This document shows, in pieces, positions 1-7,923 of a DNA stretch of 64,000 nt. Source of the DNA: Hyphomonadaceae bacterium (lineage in GTDB: Bacteria > Pseudomonadota > Alphaproteobacteria > Caulobacterales > Hyphomonadaceae); the NCBI GenBank assembly GCA_030697555.1, contig JAUYPV010000009.1, forward strand, positions 59,458-123,457. Reading direction: 5' to 3'. The stretch's first letter is position 1; the number at the start of each line of letters is the position of its first letter. Position numbers and translations under genes: made by a program. The notes beneath the pieces are model-generated. The model ran no database searches. It was not told the DNA's origin and saw nothing but the letters and a program-made list of their open reading frames with translations.

Positions 1-156
1 GCCGCGAACGACCTCGACGACTTCCTCGGTCGGAACCTCGATCTGCTCGATCAGCTCCGAGAGACCCTGCATCTCGGCCTGCTCGCGAATGGTCGAGGCG
101 ACCTTCTTCTCGAAGTTCGAATAGGCGTGGACGATATACCACTTGCCATCAGCCAT
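1..156 (-). CDS. nusG: Transcription termination/antitermination factor NusG (N-terminal part)
   Basis: Only the first 52 codons lie in the window; the gene runs off the left edge. The translation begins MADGKWYIVHAYSNFEKKV, the hallmark start of the NGN domain, which binds the RNA polymerase clamp and affects pausing and Rho termination. The start codon lies inside the 3' end of secE (8-bp overlap), so the two are almost certainly co-transcribed and translationally coupled, as the secE-nusG pair is in most bacteria. Confidence 0.93.
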   Translation of the reverse strand, partial: MADGKWYIVHAYSNFEKKVASTIREQAEMQGLSELIEQIEVPTEEVVEVVRG

Positions 157-412
157 TGGGGACAACTCCCGCGCCGGCGCCAGTGAGGAAGTTCACAACC
201 AGGTTCACGATCGAATCCGCGAGATAAAAGAACAGCGCAGCCACAACCACCATGATCACCACCATGATGGTCGCCGCGATGGTTTCGTTCCGCGTCGTCC
301 AGGTCACCTTGCGTGCCTCGGCGCGTACCTGGCCGATGAACGTAAAGGGGCCCGTCCGCTTTTTAGGCGGCGAAGGAGCGGTCGTTTCGGAGGTTCCGGT
401 GGGCGTTTTCAT
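149..412 (-). CDS. secE: Preprotein translocase subunit SecE
   Basis: This 87-residue protein has the single-TM architecture of the short SecE form. A Pro/Lys-rich cytoplasmic N-terminus is followed by the conserved amphipathic segment (FIGQVRAEARKVTWTTRNE, about residues 24-43) and one transmembrane helix (about 46-70). SecE clamps SecY in the SecYEG channel. The gene overlaps nusG by 8 bp. Upstream lies secD, an uncommon neighbour, because secE-nusG usually follows tRNA-Trp or tuf. The W-T-x-R-x-E motif makes the identification secure despite the small size. Confidence 0.92.
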   Translation of the reverse strand: MKTPTGTSETTAPSPPKKRTGPFTFIGQVRAEARKVTWTTRNETIAATIMVVIMVVVAALFFYLADSIVNLVVNFLTGAGAGVVPNG

Positions 413-488
413 GATGATTTGGGGTTTGGACGGGACCGTCTAAGGCATCAGGGGCCGGGCGTCCATGGGTTTTATGACGCTGGAGTTA

Positions 489-562
489 TGGGAATAGGGA
501 ATGGGGAGCTGGGAGTAGTTTTCAAGGTTTAGCGCCCTTCCCTACTCCCTATTCCCTATTCC
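489..562. repeat. Imperfect inverted repeat between secD and secE
   Basis: A purine-rich arm (GGGAATAGGGAATGGGGAG, from 490) is followed about 30 bp later by its approximate complement (CTCCCTATTCCCTATTCCC, ending at 563). The arms could form a long hairpin just after secD. It resembles dispersed palindromic intergenic repeats more than an intrinsic terminator, because no clean U-tract follows on the minus strand. It may attenuate read-through from secD into secE-nusG. Confidence 0.55.
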
Positions 563-575
563 CGACTGCCTATTC

Positions 576-2177
576 TCAGATTGGGATGTATTTCGGCCGC
601 GTCCATTTCAGCCACAGGGCAAAGATGAACCGGGCCACCATGACCGAGGTGAACAGGGACGTGGCGATACCCACCGCCAGCGTCAGGGCGAACCCGCGGA
701 TGGGTCCGGACCCGAGCTGGAACATGACAAGGCCGGCGATGAAGTGCGTGGCGTTGGCGTCGATGATGGTCGCCATGGCCTGGTCGAAGCCGACATCGAC
801 CGAGGAAACGACCGATCTTCCGGCCTTTTTCTCGTCGCGTATGCGCTCGTTGATCAGCACGTTGGCGTCGACCGCCATGCCCATGGTGAGCAGGATGCCG
901 GCGATGCCCGGCAACGTCATTGTCGCCCCGAAGCCGGACAGGATCCCCATCATGAGAATGAGGTTGAAATAGAGCGCGATGATCGCGAACACGCCGAGCA
1001 GGCCGTAGGCGACGATCATGAAGATCGTGATGAGGACGATACCGACGACCGTTGCTGTCACACCCGCCCGGATCGAGTCGGCGCCGAGGCTGGCATCGAC
1101 GACGCGGCGTTCGGCCACCTTCAGTTTCGCAGGCAGCGCGCCCGAGCGCAGGATGACGGCGGTTTGTTCGGCTTCCTGGATAGTGAAGCTGCCGGTGATC
1201 TGCCCGCTTCCGCTCATGATCGGACTGTTGATGTTCGGCGCCGAGACGATGCGGTTGTCGAGCACGATGGCGAAGGGGCGGCCGACGTTCGCGCTGGTGG
1301 CGCGGCCGAACTTTGCGGCGCCGCCGGGGTGAAGCTGGAACTGGATATTCGGGCGGTTGGAGTCGTCAAACCCCTGCTGCGCGCCGGAAAGATCAGACCC
1401 GCGGATGATCGCGTCCAGGAAGATCACCTGCGGCGCGCCGCCGATGCTGTCGTCCGGCAGCGCGATGCGGCCGTTCCGTTCGACCCCGACTTCGTAGTCG
1501 GCAGCGTTCGCTTCGACATCGACGAGGTTGAAGGTCAGGACGCCCGCCTGGGTCAGCGTGTCGATAAGCGTCACCATCTCGGCCGCGTTGAGGCCTGGAA
1601 CCTCGACAATGATGCGGCTGTCGCCCTGTTTCTGGATGTTCGGCTCGACAAGGCCGGTGTTGTCGGCGCGGCGGCGCACCGCCTCGATCGAGCTTGAAAG
1701 CGCATCCGTCTGCAGCTTCTGGAAGGCCTGATCGGTGTACTTCGCTTCAATCGCGCCATCTGCGCGCTGCGTGACTACAAGCGAATTCGGCTGGCCGATG
1801 GCGCCCACTGGCGGCGCGCCCAGCTTCTCGATGCGATCGATGGCGGCTGCGGCGTCGGCGGGATTGCTCACGCGCACAACAAGCGCGCCGCCCTCGACCT
1901 TGCGGTCTTCGGCGCGCACGGCGATTCGCGGCTGCTTGCGCAGCTCCTCGCGAACGCTGGTCGACAGTTCCGACAGCTTGTTGGCGCGCAGTTCCTCGGG
2001 GTCCACCTCAAGCAGGATGGACGCCCCGCCCTTGAGGTCGAGACCGAGCGTCATCGGCCCCGTCGGAAGCCAGCCGAGATACTTCTCGGACACGATGTTG
2101 GGCAGGCATAGGATAGTGCCGATCGTGAGGGTCACTATGACCAGCACGACCTTCCAGGCTGGGAACTTCAGCAGCAT
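576..2177 (-). CDS. secD: Protein translocase subunit SecD
   Basis: SecD is the large subunit of the SecDF proton-driven motor that helps pull preproteins through SecYEG. The 533-residue product has TM1 near the start, the D1 signature MTLGLDLKGG about 40 residues in, a large periplasmic region, and a C-terminal RND-like bundle of TM helices containing GMAVDANVLINERIRDE. The start at 2177 (MLLKFPAWK) was chosen over a longer frame because the extra 22 residues are Arg/Pro-rich and overlap yajC. yajC lies 7 bp upstream. secF is not the next gene; secE-nusG follows instead. The C-terminus ends normally for SecD (LKWTRPKYIPI), so this is not a SecDF fusion. Confidence 0.95.
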   Translation of the reverse strand: MLLKFPAWKVVLVIVTLTIGTILCLPNIVSEKYLGWLPTGPMTLGLDLKGGASILLEVDPEELRANKLSELSTSVREELRKQPRIAVRAEDRKVEGGALVVRVSNPADAAAAIDRIEKLGAPPVGAIGQPNSLVVTQRADGAIEAKYTDQAFQKLQTDALSSSIEAVRRRADNTGLVEPNIQKQGDSRIIVEVPGLNAAEMVTLIDTLTQAGVLTFNLVDVEANAADYEVGVERNGRIALPDDSIGGAPQVIFLDAIIRGSDLSGAQQGFDDSNRPNIQFQLHPGGAAKFGRATSANVGRPFAIVLDNRIVSAPNINSPIMSGSGQITGSFTIQEAEQTAVILRSGALPAKLKVAERRVVDASLGADSIRAGVTATVVGIVLITIFMIVAYGLLGVFAIIALYFNLILMMGILSGFGATMTLPGIAGILLTMGMAVDANVLINERIRDEKKAGRSVVSSVDVGFDQAMATIIDANATHFIAGLVMFQLGSGPIRGFALTLAVGIATSLFTSVMVARFIFALWLKWTRPKYIPI

Positions 2178-2184
2178 GGAGGCG

Positions 2185-2562
2185 TCAGCTTTCCTTGGTG
2201 TCGTTGGCCGCGGCGGCGACCGGCTCGGCGCGGTCGCGCACATCGACGATCATCGAACGCACGATACGGAGCTTGCCGCCCTCGCCCGTGTCGATGGTCA
2301 CTTCGGTGTCTGCGATCTTGAAAACCTTGCCGATGATTCCGCCCTGGGTGACGACCGTATCGCCCTTCTTTAGGGCCTCCAGCATGGTCTTGTGCTTCTT
2401 CATCCGCTGGTTCTGCGGGCGGATCAGCAGGAAATAGAAGATCACGATCATGCCGATCGGGAGCAGCAGCCCGCCGAGCAGTCCGCCGAACGGATCGGCA
2501 GCCGCTGCAGGGTCGCCGCCGGCAGCAGGCGCGGCTTGGAACATCATCACGATCGGCAGCAT
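2185..2562 (-). CDS. yajC: Sec translocase accessory subunit YajC
   Basis: This 125-residue YajC has an N-terminal membrane segment (LLLPIGMIVIFYFLLIRPQNQR) followed by the small cytoplasmic domain with the conserved KGDTVVTQGGIIGKV motif. YajC associates with SecDF and YidC. A GTG start 12 bp further upstream is open, but the ATG at 2562 has GGGAG about 5 nt before it and was preferred. The Ala/Gly/Pro-rich stretch before the TM helix is typical of alphaproteobacterial members. It lies directly upstream of secD in one operon. Confidence 0.94.
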   Translation of the reverse strand: MLPIVMMFQAAPAAGGDPAAAADPFGGLLGGLLLPIGMIVIFYFLLIRPQNQRMKKHKTMLEALKKGDTVVTQGGIIGKVFKIADTEVTIDTGEGGKLRIVRSMIVDVRDRAEPVAAAANDTKES

Positions 2563-2652
2563 TAGGTCTCCCACGGAATCTCTTCGCTCTCCCGCAGTAT
2601 CTGGGGAGCGCTAGGCGGCGGGACTATAGCCACGACCGCCCTCATTGCAATC

Positions 2653-2676
2653 AAAAGGGGCGTAAGCGCCTTTACC
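2653..2676 (-). terminator. Weak terminator-like hairpin after nlpD-like gene
   Basis: On the minus strand GGCG-CTTA-CGCC is followed by CCTTTT. The stem is short but has an outer GGGG/CCCC contribution and sits exactly at the stop codon of the lipoprotein gene. It may separate nlpD from yajC-secD. Confidence 0.4.
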
Positions 2677-3925
2677 CCTTCAGGGCGGGCAAATGCTCGG
2701 CCGGATCGACCGGCTGCTTGCCCTTGCGGAGTTCGAAATGCACCTGCGGGCTTGAGGCGTTGCCGGTGGCCCCGGCCGTGGCGATCGGCTGGCCCTGCTG
2801 CACCGTGTCGCCCTCCTTCACCAACAGCGATTCGGAGTGGGCATAGGCCGAAACCCATCCGCCGATATGCCGGATCAGGACGAGGTTGCCGAATCCGACC
2901 AGCTCGTCGCCGGCATAGACCACCTCGCCGTCGGCCGCTGCCTTCACCTTGGTCCCCTCGGGCACGCCGATGTTGACGCCGTCATTGCGCTGGCCATCGC
3001 CGCCCGAACCGAACCCTCTCAGCACCGTGCCGCTGACAGGCCAGATGAAGTTGCTTCCTCCAGACGAATTCTCAACAACCTGGTTCGGCGCCGGCTTTGG
3101 CGACTTGGGCTCGGACTTGATGACGGGCGGCTCATCGCCTGTCAGGGAGATCGCCTTGTCGCCGGACACGGCGGCTGCTGCAACGGCGACAGACGGGGCG
3201 GCAACGGCAAGTTTCGGCTGTGCCGGTTTCAGCGAAGGCGGCTCCGTCGTCTTGACCGGAGGCATCGCCTTTGGCGACTTCGCTGCGACAGTGACAGGCG
3301 TGACGGCAACGCGGCGGCTGTCGTCGCGAGCAAGCGGGGGCAGCAGCAACTCGTCGCCGGGCCACACCGTCCATGGACGCGCGAGCCCGTTCAGCAGCGC
3401 CAGCGAGCGTGTATCCACATTGTAGCGGCGCGAGACCGAGTAGAGCGTCTCACCGCGCTCGACTACATGCACGTTCGGCGGCGGCAAGTGAACCACCTCG
3501 CCGGGATCGAGCGCGTAGGGCGGCTGGAGCTTGTTGGTCTCGATCAGCGCCCGCATGTTCACCGAATAGCGGCGCGAGATATCGTAGAGAGTGTCGCCGC
3601 GCATTACCTGGATCGCGCGCGCCTTTGGATTGTCCCTGGCCTGCCGCAAGACGCCGCCGGGGCGCGATCCGTTTTCCGGCGCCAGCGACTTCGCCTCCAC
3701 GATCGCGGGCGTTCCCGTCGGCGATGTCCCCATGTTGACGACGCGCGGCGGAGGCGCCTCGACCGGCGCTGGCTTTGGCTTGACCCTCGCCTGTGCCGGC
3801 CGCTTCACGGCCGGAGCTGCGCCTCGATAGTCGATCGGCGCCGTGTCGGGCGCGATCGGATTGGACGCGCACGCCGACAAACCGGCGGCGGACGCAATCA
3901 GCAGTGTGCGGAGGGCAAAAGGCAT
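2672..3925 (-). CDS. nlpD: NlpD-like lipoprotein: two LysM domains plus degenerate LytM (M23) domain
   Basis: The N-terminus has a lipoprotein signal with lipobox LSAC (Cys about residue 19). Two LysM domains follow (IQVMRGDTLYDISRRYSV and VHVVERGETLYSVSRRYNV), then a Pro/Ala/Lys-rich linker and a C-terminal M23 fold (NDGVNIGVPEGTKVKAA to VHFELRKG). In catalytic M23 enzymes the first motif carries a His and an Asp zinc ligand; here it reads NDGVNIG, so both are lost while YAH and VHFEL remain. That is the pattern of NlpD/EnvC amidase activators, so this probably activates a cell-division amidase rather than cutting peptidoglycan. The start at 3925 gives a proper signal peptide. Gene order surE-pcm-nlpD is classical. 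Confidence 0.88.
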   Translation of the reverse strand: MPFALRTLLIASAAGLSACASNPIAPDTAPIDYRGAAPAVKRPAQARVKPKPAPVEAPPPRVVNMGTSPTGTPAIVEAKSLAPENGSRPGGVLRQARDNPKARAIQVMRGDTLYDISRRYSVNMRALIETNKLQPPYALDPGEVVHLPPPNVHVVERGETLYSVSRRYNVDTRSLALLNGLARPWTVWPGDELLLPPLARDDSRRVAVTPVTVAAKSPKAMPPVKTTEPPSLKPAQPKLAVAAPSVAVAAAAVSGDKAISLTGDEPPVIKSEPKSPKPAPNQVVENSSGGSNFIWPVSGTVLRGFGSGGDGQRNDGVNIGVPEGTKVKAAADGEVVYAGDELVGFGNLVLIRHIGGWVSAYAHSESLLVKEGDTVQQGQPIATAGATGNASSPQVHFELRKGKQPVDPAEHLPALKG

Positions 3926-3994
3926 GGCGGTCCCGTTGCGGGCCGGCGGCCGGCCCATCCCGGGCTGACAATGGTTAAAGGTCGTTACCGGAAG

Positions 3995-4645
3995 CTAAAG
4001 GTGGCGCGCGACACCCGGCTGCAGAGGCGCGAACGGGGCCTTTGTCACCAGCGTTTCCAGGAATGTCCCGTCCGCCTGGTGATCGAACCGCAGAACCAGC
4101 CTTTCAGAGCCACGCTCCACCGGCGCAACGACGATGCCGCCCACCGCCACCTGCGCCTTGATCGCGACGGGCAGCTCCGGCACCGATCCCATCAACAGTA
4201 TGCGATCGAACGGCGCCGCCTCCGGCCAGCCCAGCAGTCCGTCGGCCAGCCGCAGCTCGGCCCGCGAGATGCCAAGCTGGTCCAGCGCCAACCGCGCCCG
4301 GTCCACCAGCGTGCGGTAGCGATCGATCGAATAGATCCGCCGCGCCAGCCGGCTCAGCACCGCCGCGACATAGCCGGACCCCGTCCCGATCTCGAGCACG
4401 GTATTCTCGCGCCTCAGGTCGAGCGCTTCCAACATCGCGCCGACAGTCACCGGCCGCGTCAGCGTCTGGCCGCAGTCGATGGGCAGCTCGACATTTTCCC
4501 ACGCGCTGTCGAGGAATGGCCGCGGCACGAAGGGTTCCCGCGCAGTCTTTTCGAGCGCTTCGGTGACGCGCTGGTCCATCACCCCGGCCTGCCGGAGTTG
4601 CAGCACCAGCCTTGCAGCGTGAAAGCGGGGATCGCTTTCGTCCAT
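3995..4645 (-). CDS. pcm: Protein-L-isoaspartate O-methyltransferase
   Basis: This SAM-dependent enzyme methylates isoaspartyl residues in damaged proteins to start their repair. The 216-residue product has the PCMT core: FVPRPFLDSAWENVELPIDCGQT (about residues 36-60), then motif I LEIGTGSGYVAAVLSRL (SAM binding), and a post-I acidic residue after IYSIDRY. Its length matches the family. It is 6 bp downstream of surE and 70 bp upstream of nlpD, the standard stress-survival cluster. A second, more divergent PCMT-like gene lies at 58792-59442. Confidence 0.95.
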   Translation of the reverse strand: MDESDPRFHAARLVLQLRQAGVMDQRVTEALEKTAREPFVPRPFLDSAWENVELPIDCGQTLTRPVTVGAMLEALDLRRENTVLEIGTGSGYVAAVLSRLARRIYSIDRYRTLVDRARLALDQLGISRAELRLADGLLGWPEAAPFDRILLMGSVPELPVAIKAQVAVGGIVVAPVERGSERLVLRFDHQADGTFLETLVTKAPFAPLQPGVARHL

Positions 4646-4651
4646 CGAGGC

Positions 4652-5422
4652 CTAGTTCTCCACCTTCAGCGATTTTGCGAGTTCGGCGCGGTAGCCATGA
4701 TGAGTCATGTCTATGTGCAGAGGGGTTACCGAAATGCGACCCTCATAAATGGCGAGCAGGTCCGTGCCTTCGGGCGGCTTCGAGGGTTTGCTGGAATAGC
4801 CTATCCAGAAATAGTCATTGCCCCGCAGGTCGGATCGTTTTTCCAGCGTCGAGATCGCCTCGTCGCGGAAGCCCTGAGCCGTCACTTCCACACCGGTCAC
4901 GTCGTCCGCCATCCGATCCGGGAAGTTGACGTTCATGACGCAGTTCCTCGGCCAGCCGCTTTTCAGCAGCGCCTTGAGTACGCGCGGTCCCCAGACGCGG
5001 CCAGTGTCCCACGGGATCGGTTCGCCGCGCCGCAAATTGCGCGCCTGGCTGAAGGCGATGGAGGGGATGCCGAGATGCATGCCTTCGATCGCCGCGGCGA
5101 CCGTTCCCGACTGGCTGGTGTCTTCGGCGATGTTCTGCCCGCGGTTGACGCCGGACAGCACGAGATCGGGCGGATTGTCCTTCAGGATATCCAGCACGCC
5201 CAGCAGCACGGCATCCGCCGGCGTACCGGTGACGGCATAGCGGCGCTCCGCTTCCTCTCGCACCCGCACAGGCGCGTTGAGCGTCACCGCCCTGGCCTGG
5301 CCGGATTGCTCCTCATGCGGGGCGACGATCCAGATGTCGTCGGTCACCGAGCGCGCGATCTCCTCCAGGACCGCCAGGCCGGGAGCAAAGACGCCATCAT
5401 CGTTGGAAAGCAGGATACGCAT
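4652..5422 (-). CDS. surE: 5'/3'-nucleotidase SurE
   Basis: SurE is a metal-dependent phosphatase acting on nucleoside monophosphates. The 256-residue protein opens with the diagnostic MRILLSNDDGVFAPGL, where the paired Asp bind the divalent metal. Further family motifs follow: VTLNAPV, GTPADAVLLG, LSGVNRGQNIAEDTSQSGTVAAA and FPSIAFS-like segments. The ATG at 5422 follows directly after an alternative GTG; the ATG was preferred. It heads the surE-pcm-nlpD run. Upstream, serS is separated from it by an extra four-gene cassette. Confidence 0.96.
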   Translation of the reverse strand: MRILLSNDDGVFAPGLAVLEEIARSVTDDIWIVAPHEEQSGQARAVTLNAPVRVREEAERRYAVTGTPADAVLLGVLDILKDNPPDLVLSGVNRGQNIAEDTSQSGTVAAAIEGMHLGIPSIAFSQARNLRRGEPIPWDTGRVWGPRVLKALLKSGWPRNCVMNVNFPDRMADDVTGVEVTAQGFRDEAISTLEKRSDLRGNDYFWIGYSSKPSKPPEGTDLLAIYEGRISVTPLHIDMTHHGYRAELAKSLKVEN

Positions 5423-5458
5423 CACGCCTCACGCCGTGTGAGCGCTCTGCCTCTCCCT

Positions 5459-5492
5459 TTGCGGCCGGGAAGTCAAATTCCACCGGCCGCAA
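5459..5492. repeat. Perfect 10-bp inverted repeat upstream of surE
   Basis: TTGCGGCCGG (5459-5468) and CCGGCCGCAA (5483-5492) flank a 14-nt loop between surE and the glycosyltransferase gene. A second, longer imperfect hairpin (CCTCCG to CGGAGG) lies at about 5537-5573, touching the glycosyltransferase stop codon. Neither has a U-tract on the minus strand. They may form transcript 3' ends or protect mRNA. Confidence 0.6.
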
Positions 5493-5573
5493 GCGGCGAT
5501 CCGCTGCGGTCCGGGATGGAACCCTTGGTCTTTTTCCTCCGCTCGGATGGGTCAGAACAGACCGAACGGAGGA

Positions 5574-6560
5574 TCAACAGTGCGCGAGGAACAACCACAG
5601 AGGGAGGTGGTGAAGTTGCGCCGCTATGGACCGCGAAAAGAACACCGCCGTGACGACGCGGCGTAGCGGCGTGTCGCCGAACAGGTGCTTTATCGACCGT
5701 AGCGGAAAAATCTTCACCGCATTGAAGATCGCGCCGATCGCCGCCCGCCTTTCCCCCCGCAGCGCCCGATCCACCGCCGCCTCCACGAAGTAGACATAGT
5801 AGTTCATCACCGTGCCGGAGTAGGCGCGGCTGATGTGCATCGGAGATTCCCAGAGCCGCCACCAACGCCACGCATAGCGGTTGAACACCAGACGGTCGAA
5901 CTTGATCCTCTTGAGCTGAAGCTCGTCGAAGGTTCCGGTACGGCGGTGCGTGAACAGAACGCAGGGCGTCTTCACGAAGCCGACGCGATTGCGTCCGGCG
6001 ATCCGCAGCAGCCAGTCGAGGTCTTCTCCGCCGATCAGCTTGGGATCGAACAGGCCCACGGCCTCGGCGACGGACCGCCGAACAACCACGCAGCCGACCT
6101 GCGGGAAGTAGCCGCTCAGCATCTCGCGCAACAGGTCCTGCCCCGACTTCGGAAACTCCTGAAGCCAGGCTTCGCCGCGGGGCTTGTAGTGCTCGTCGGT
6201 CGGGACGACCTGCCCGATGACCAGCTCAAGCTCGGGGTTTTCCTCGAACAGCTTCAGATGCGGGCGCACATGGGTTTCGAGCCACATGTCGTCATCGTCG
6301 AGGAAAGCGATGAAGTCGCCGGTTGCATGGTGCAGACCGACGTTGCGGGCTTCGCTGGCGCCCTTGCGTTCCGCCTGGAGGTAGACTGCGCCGAACAGCG
6401 CCGAGAGACTCCGCGTCTCCTGGCAGTCGCCGTTGTCGCAGACCAAAATCTCGATCGAGAGATCCGGACCTTCGACCGCCCGGATGCTCTCCAGAGCAAA
6501 ACGAAGTGTCTTCGGCCGATTGCATGTCGGCACAATCACCGAAAGCCGGCGCGCGTCCAT
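5574..6560 (-). CDS. GT2-family glycosyltransferase (GT-A fold)
   Basis: The 328-residue protein starts with the GT-A nucleotide-sugar motif LSVIVPTCNRPKTLRFALESI. It has the metal/sugar-binding acidic cluster FIAFLDDDDMW about residue 95 and a later acceptor-site motif GGEDLDWLLRIAG. The C-terminus (about 230-328) is basic and hydrophobic and suggests membrane association. Start 6560 has GGGGAGA 5 nt upstream; a much longer in-frame extension is not supported because it runs antisense-like through two well-formed upstream genes. It probably builds a cell-surface polysaccharide; donor and acceptor cannot be read from sequence. Confidence 0.85.
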   Translation of the reverse strand: MDARRLSVIVPTCNRPKTLRFALESIRAVEGPDLSIEILVCDNGDCQETRSLSALFGAVYLQAERKGASEARNVGLHHATGDFIAFLDDDDMWLETHVRPHLKLFEENPELELVIGQVVPTDEHYKPRGEAWLQEFPKSGQDLLREMLSGYFPQVGCVVVRRSVAEAVGLFDPKLIGGEDLDWLLRIAGRNRVGFVKTPCVLFTHRRTGTFDELQLKRIKFDRLVFNRYAWRWWRLWESPMHISRAYSGTVMNYYVYFVEAAVDRALRGERRAAIGAIFNAVKIFPLRSIKHLFGDTPLRRVVTAVFFSRSIAAQLHHLPLWLFLAHC

Positions 6561-6751
6561 TACGTCTCCCCTCGACACTACGACAGGCCGCGCCCGCGAG
6601 CGGTTAACTAGCCCGATAGGGCTTGGATGGACGAAACGGTAATGTGTGTCGACACGACTCCGCCCCCAGTAGTCCGGCTTGGGACAGATTTCCCGCGACG
6701 CGCGAAAGTCTGCTTTGCGATGTCCGCCCAGGGCTTTCCGTCGGCGCCGGC

Positions 6752-7378
6752 TCAACGCGGCCGGGCGGCGCGCCGGCCGAGCAGGCGATCCGCGGTTATC
6801 AGCACGAGGCCGACGGCGGCGAAACCAACAATCAGGGCAAGGGCAGTTTGCAGGAGCTGTGTCAGCTCCATCGCGGAGGGATCGAGGAACCAGTAGGCGT
6901 ACCAGCCGTCGATCGAGCCGCGCACGAGCGCGTAGACGCCATAGATCACAGGCCAGATCACGCAGAGCGCAGCATCGCGCCAGTTGAGGCCGCCGTGCGG
7001 GCGGAGCAGCCAGAAGACGGCGAACGCGATGGGCGAGATATCGTGGAGCAAGTGGTCGGCCACGGCGGCCCAGCCTTGCGGGTTCCAGGTGTCGCGCAGC
7101 GCGATCGAGTAGACGATGCCGACAATGACGATCGCCGTTGCGGCGGCGAGTTCGGAGCGCTGCAGGCGGCCGTTGCGCGACGCCGGGCGGATGGCGGCGT
7201 TGGTCATCAGAATGGTGCACCAGATATTGGTGAGGATGGTGAAAAAGCCGAGATAGCGCCACACGGCGAACAGCGGACCCTGCTCTGCCAGCGTTCCCAT
7301 GATCAGCACGAGCTGGAGAATGAGCGCGGTCCAGCCGATCACAGCGCCGAGGATCGAGACGATGCGGACGGCGCTCAT
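6752..7378 (-). CDS. Pr6Pr-like polytopic membrane protein
   Basis: The 208-residue protein has about six hydrophobic helices. The first contains VIGWTALILQLVLIMG and the next FAVWRYLGFFTILTNIWCTILM; the F-T-I-x-T-N motif is characteristic of the FAR-17a/AIG1-like Pr6Pr family. Later segments include LLHDISPIAFAVFWLL and WPVIYGVYALVRGSIDGWYAYWFL. Bacterial Pr6Pr members have no established function. It overlaps the upstream gene by 4 bp (ATGA), so it is co-translated with the two paralogous unknowns at 7375-8480. Confidence 0.75.
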   Translation of the reverse strand: MSAVRIVSILGAVIGWTALILQLVLIMGTLAEQGPLFAVWRYLGFFTILTNIWCTILMTNAAIRPASRNGRLQRSELAAATAIVIVGIVYSIALRDTWNPQGWAAVADHLLHDISPIAFAVFWLLRPHGGLNWRDAALCVIWPVIYGVYALVRGSIDGWYAYWFLDPSAMELTQLLQTALALIVGFAAVGLVLITADRLLGRRAARPR

Positions 7379-7923
7379 GCTTCTGCGATCCTTGTGCGCT
7401 CCAGCACGTTGAACACTGGGATGTCTTCGTCGAACCCCAGTGCGTCGTGTCGGAATCCTGTGATGTCTTCCGCCAGGTCGAGCGGGATGTCGTAGCCGGC
7501 GTCAAAGTAGTCGCCTTCGGAGACGGCTTCGGCCTGCACGGCCATGAGGTCTTCGCGGATCGCGTCGAATATGTCGGGCAGCTTGCCCTCCACTTCGAGC
7601 TGCTTCTTCTCGGCCGATCCGTCGTGGAAGGCCGACCACACCTGCCGCCCATCGCGCCATTCCGTGGCGAGGCTGGTGGCCGTGTCTTCGTGCACCACCA
7701 CCGCGACCAGACGGCCGCCCGCCGACCATTGCGCCAGCCGCGCCGGATCGAGCAGGCCGGCCTGCGCCGTCACCACCACATACCAGCCGCCGGGCAGATC
7801 GCCGGCGGAATGCTCGGCGTCGAAATACTCGTCAGGCTCGCCGGTGTCCTCGAAGCCCGCGCGATCGAGAAACTCGTCTGGCGCCAGCCCTTGGATAGCG
7901 AACCATGCGAGCGAGAGGGTCAC
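7375..7923 (-). CDS. Unknown acidic protein, paralogue of the adjacent gene
   Basis: The 182-residue, acidic, soluble protein has no recognised domain. It aligns along its length with the neighbouring product (7920-8480). Both begin with a W-x-x-x-QG motif, then L-x-D-x-x-x-(T/N)-x-E-x-(D/E)-EY, then DLPGGWYVVV / DFPGGWTVIV, then GRRLVAVLV-like, then EWRDGRQVWSAFHDG / EWRDGAEIWSAEHDG. It overlaps both neighbours by 4 bp and was clearly produced by tandem duplication. The conserved aromatic/acidic motifs suggest a folded domain. No function is assigned. Confidence 0.8.
   Translation of the reverse strand: MTLSLAWFAIQGLAPDEFLDRAGFEDTGEPDEYFDAEHSAGDLPGGWYVVVTAQAGLLDPARLAQWSAGGRLVAVVVHEDTATSLATEWRDGRQVWSAFHDGSAEKKQLEVEGKLPDIFDAIREDLMAVQAEAVSEGDYFDAGYDIPLDLAEDITGFRHDALGFDEDIPVFNVLERTRIAEA

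Noticed and set aside
744..1697. Plus-strand frame opposite secD
   Set aside because: Antisense shadow; product is Asp/Arg/His-rich and has no domain.
2837..5653. 938-codon open frame on the plus strand
   Set aside because: It is antisense to nlpD, pcm and surE, all strong matches; the frame is open because of high GC codon bias, and its product is Arg-rich with no domain.
6561..7652. N-terminal extension of the glycosyltransferase frame
   Set aside because: It would overlap Pr6Pr-like and paralogue genes in a non-coding-like, Arg-rich frame; the start at 6560 has a good SD and the canonical GT2 N-terminus.
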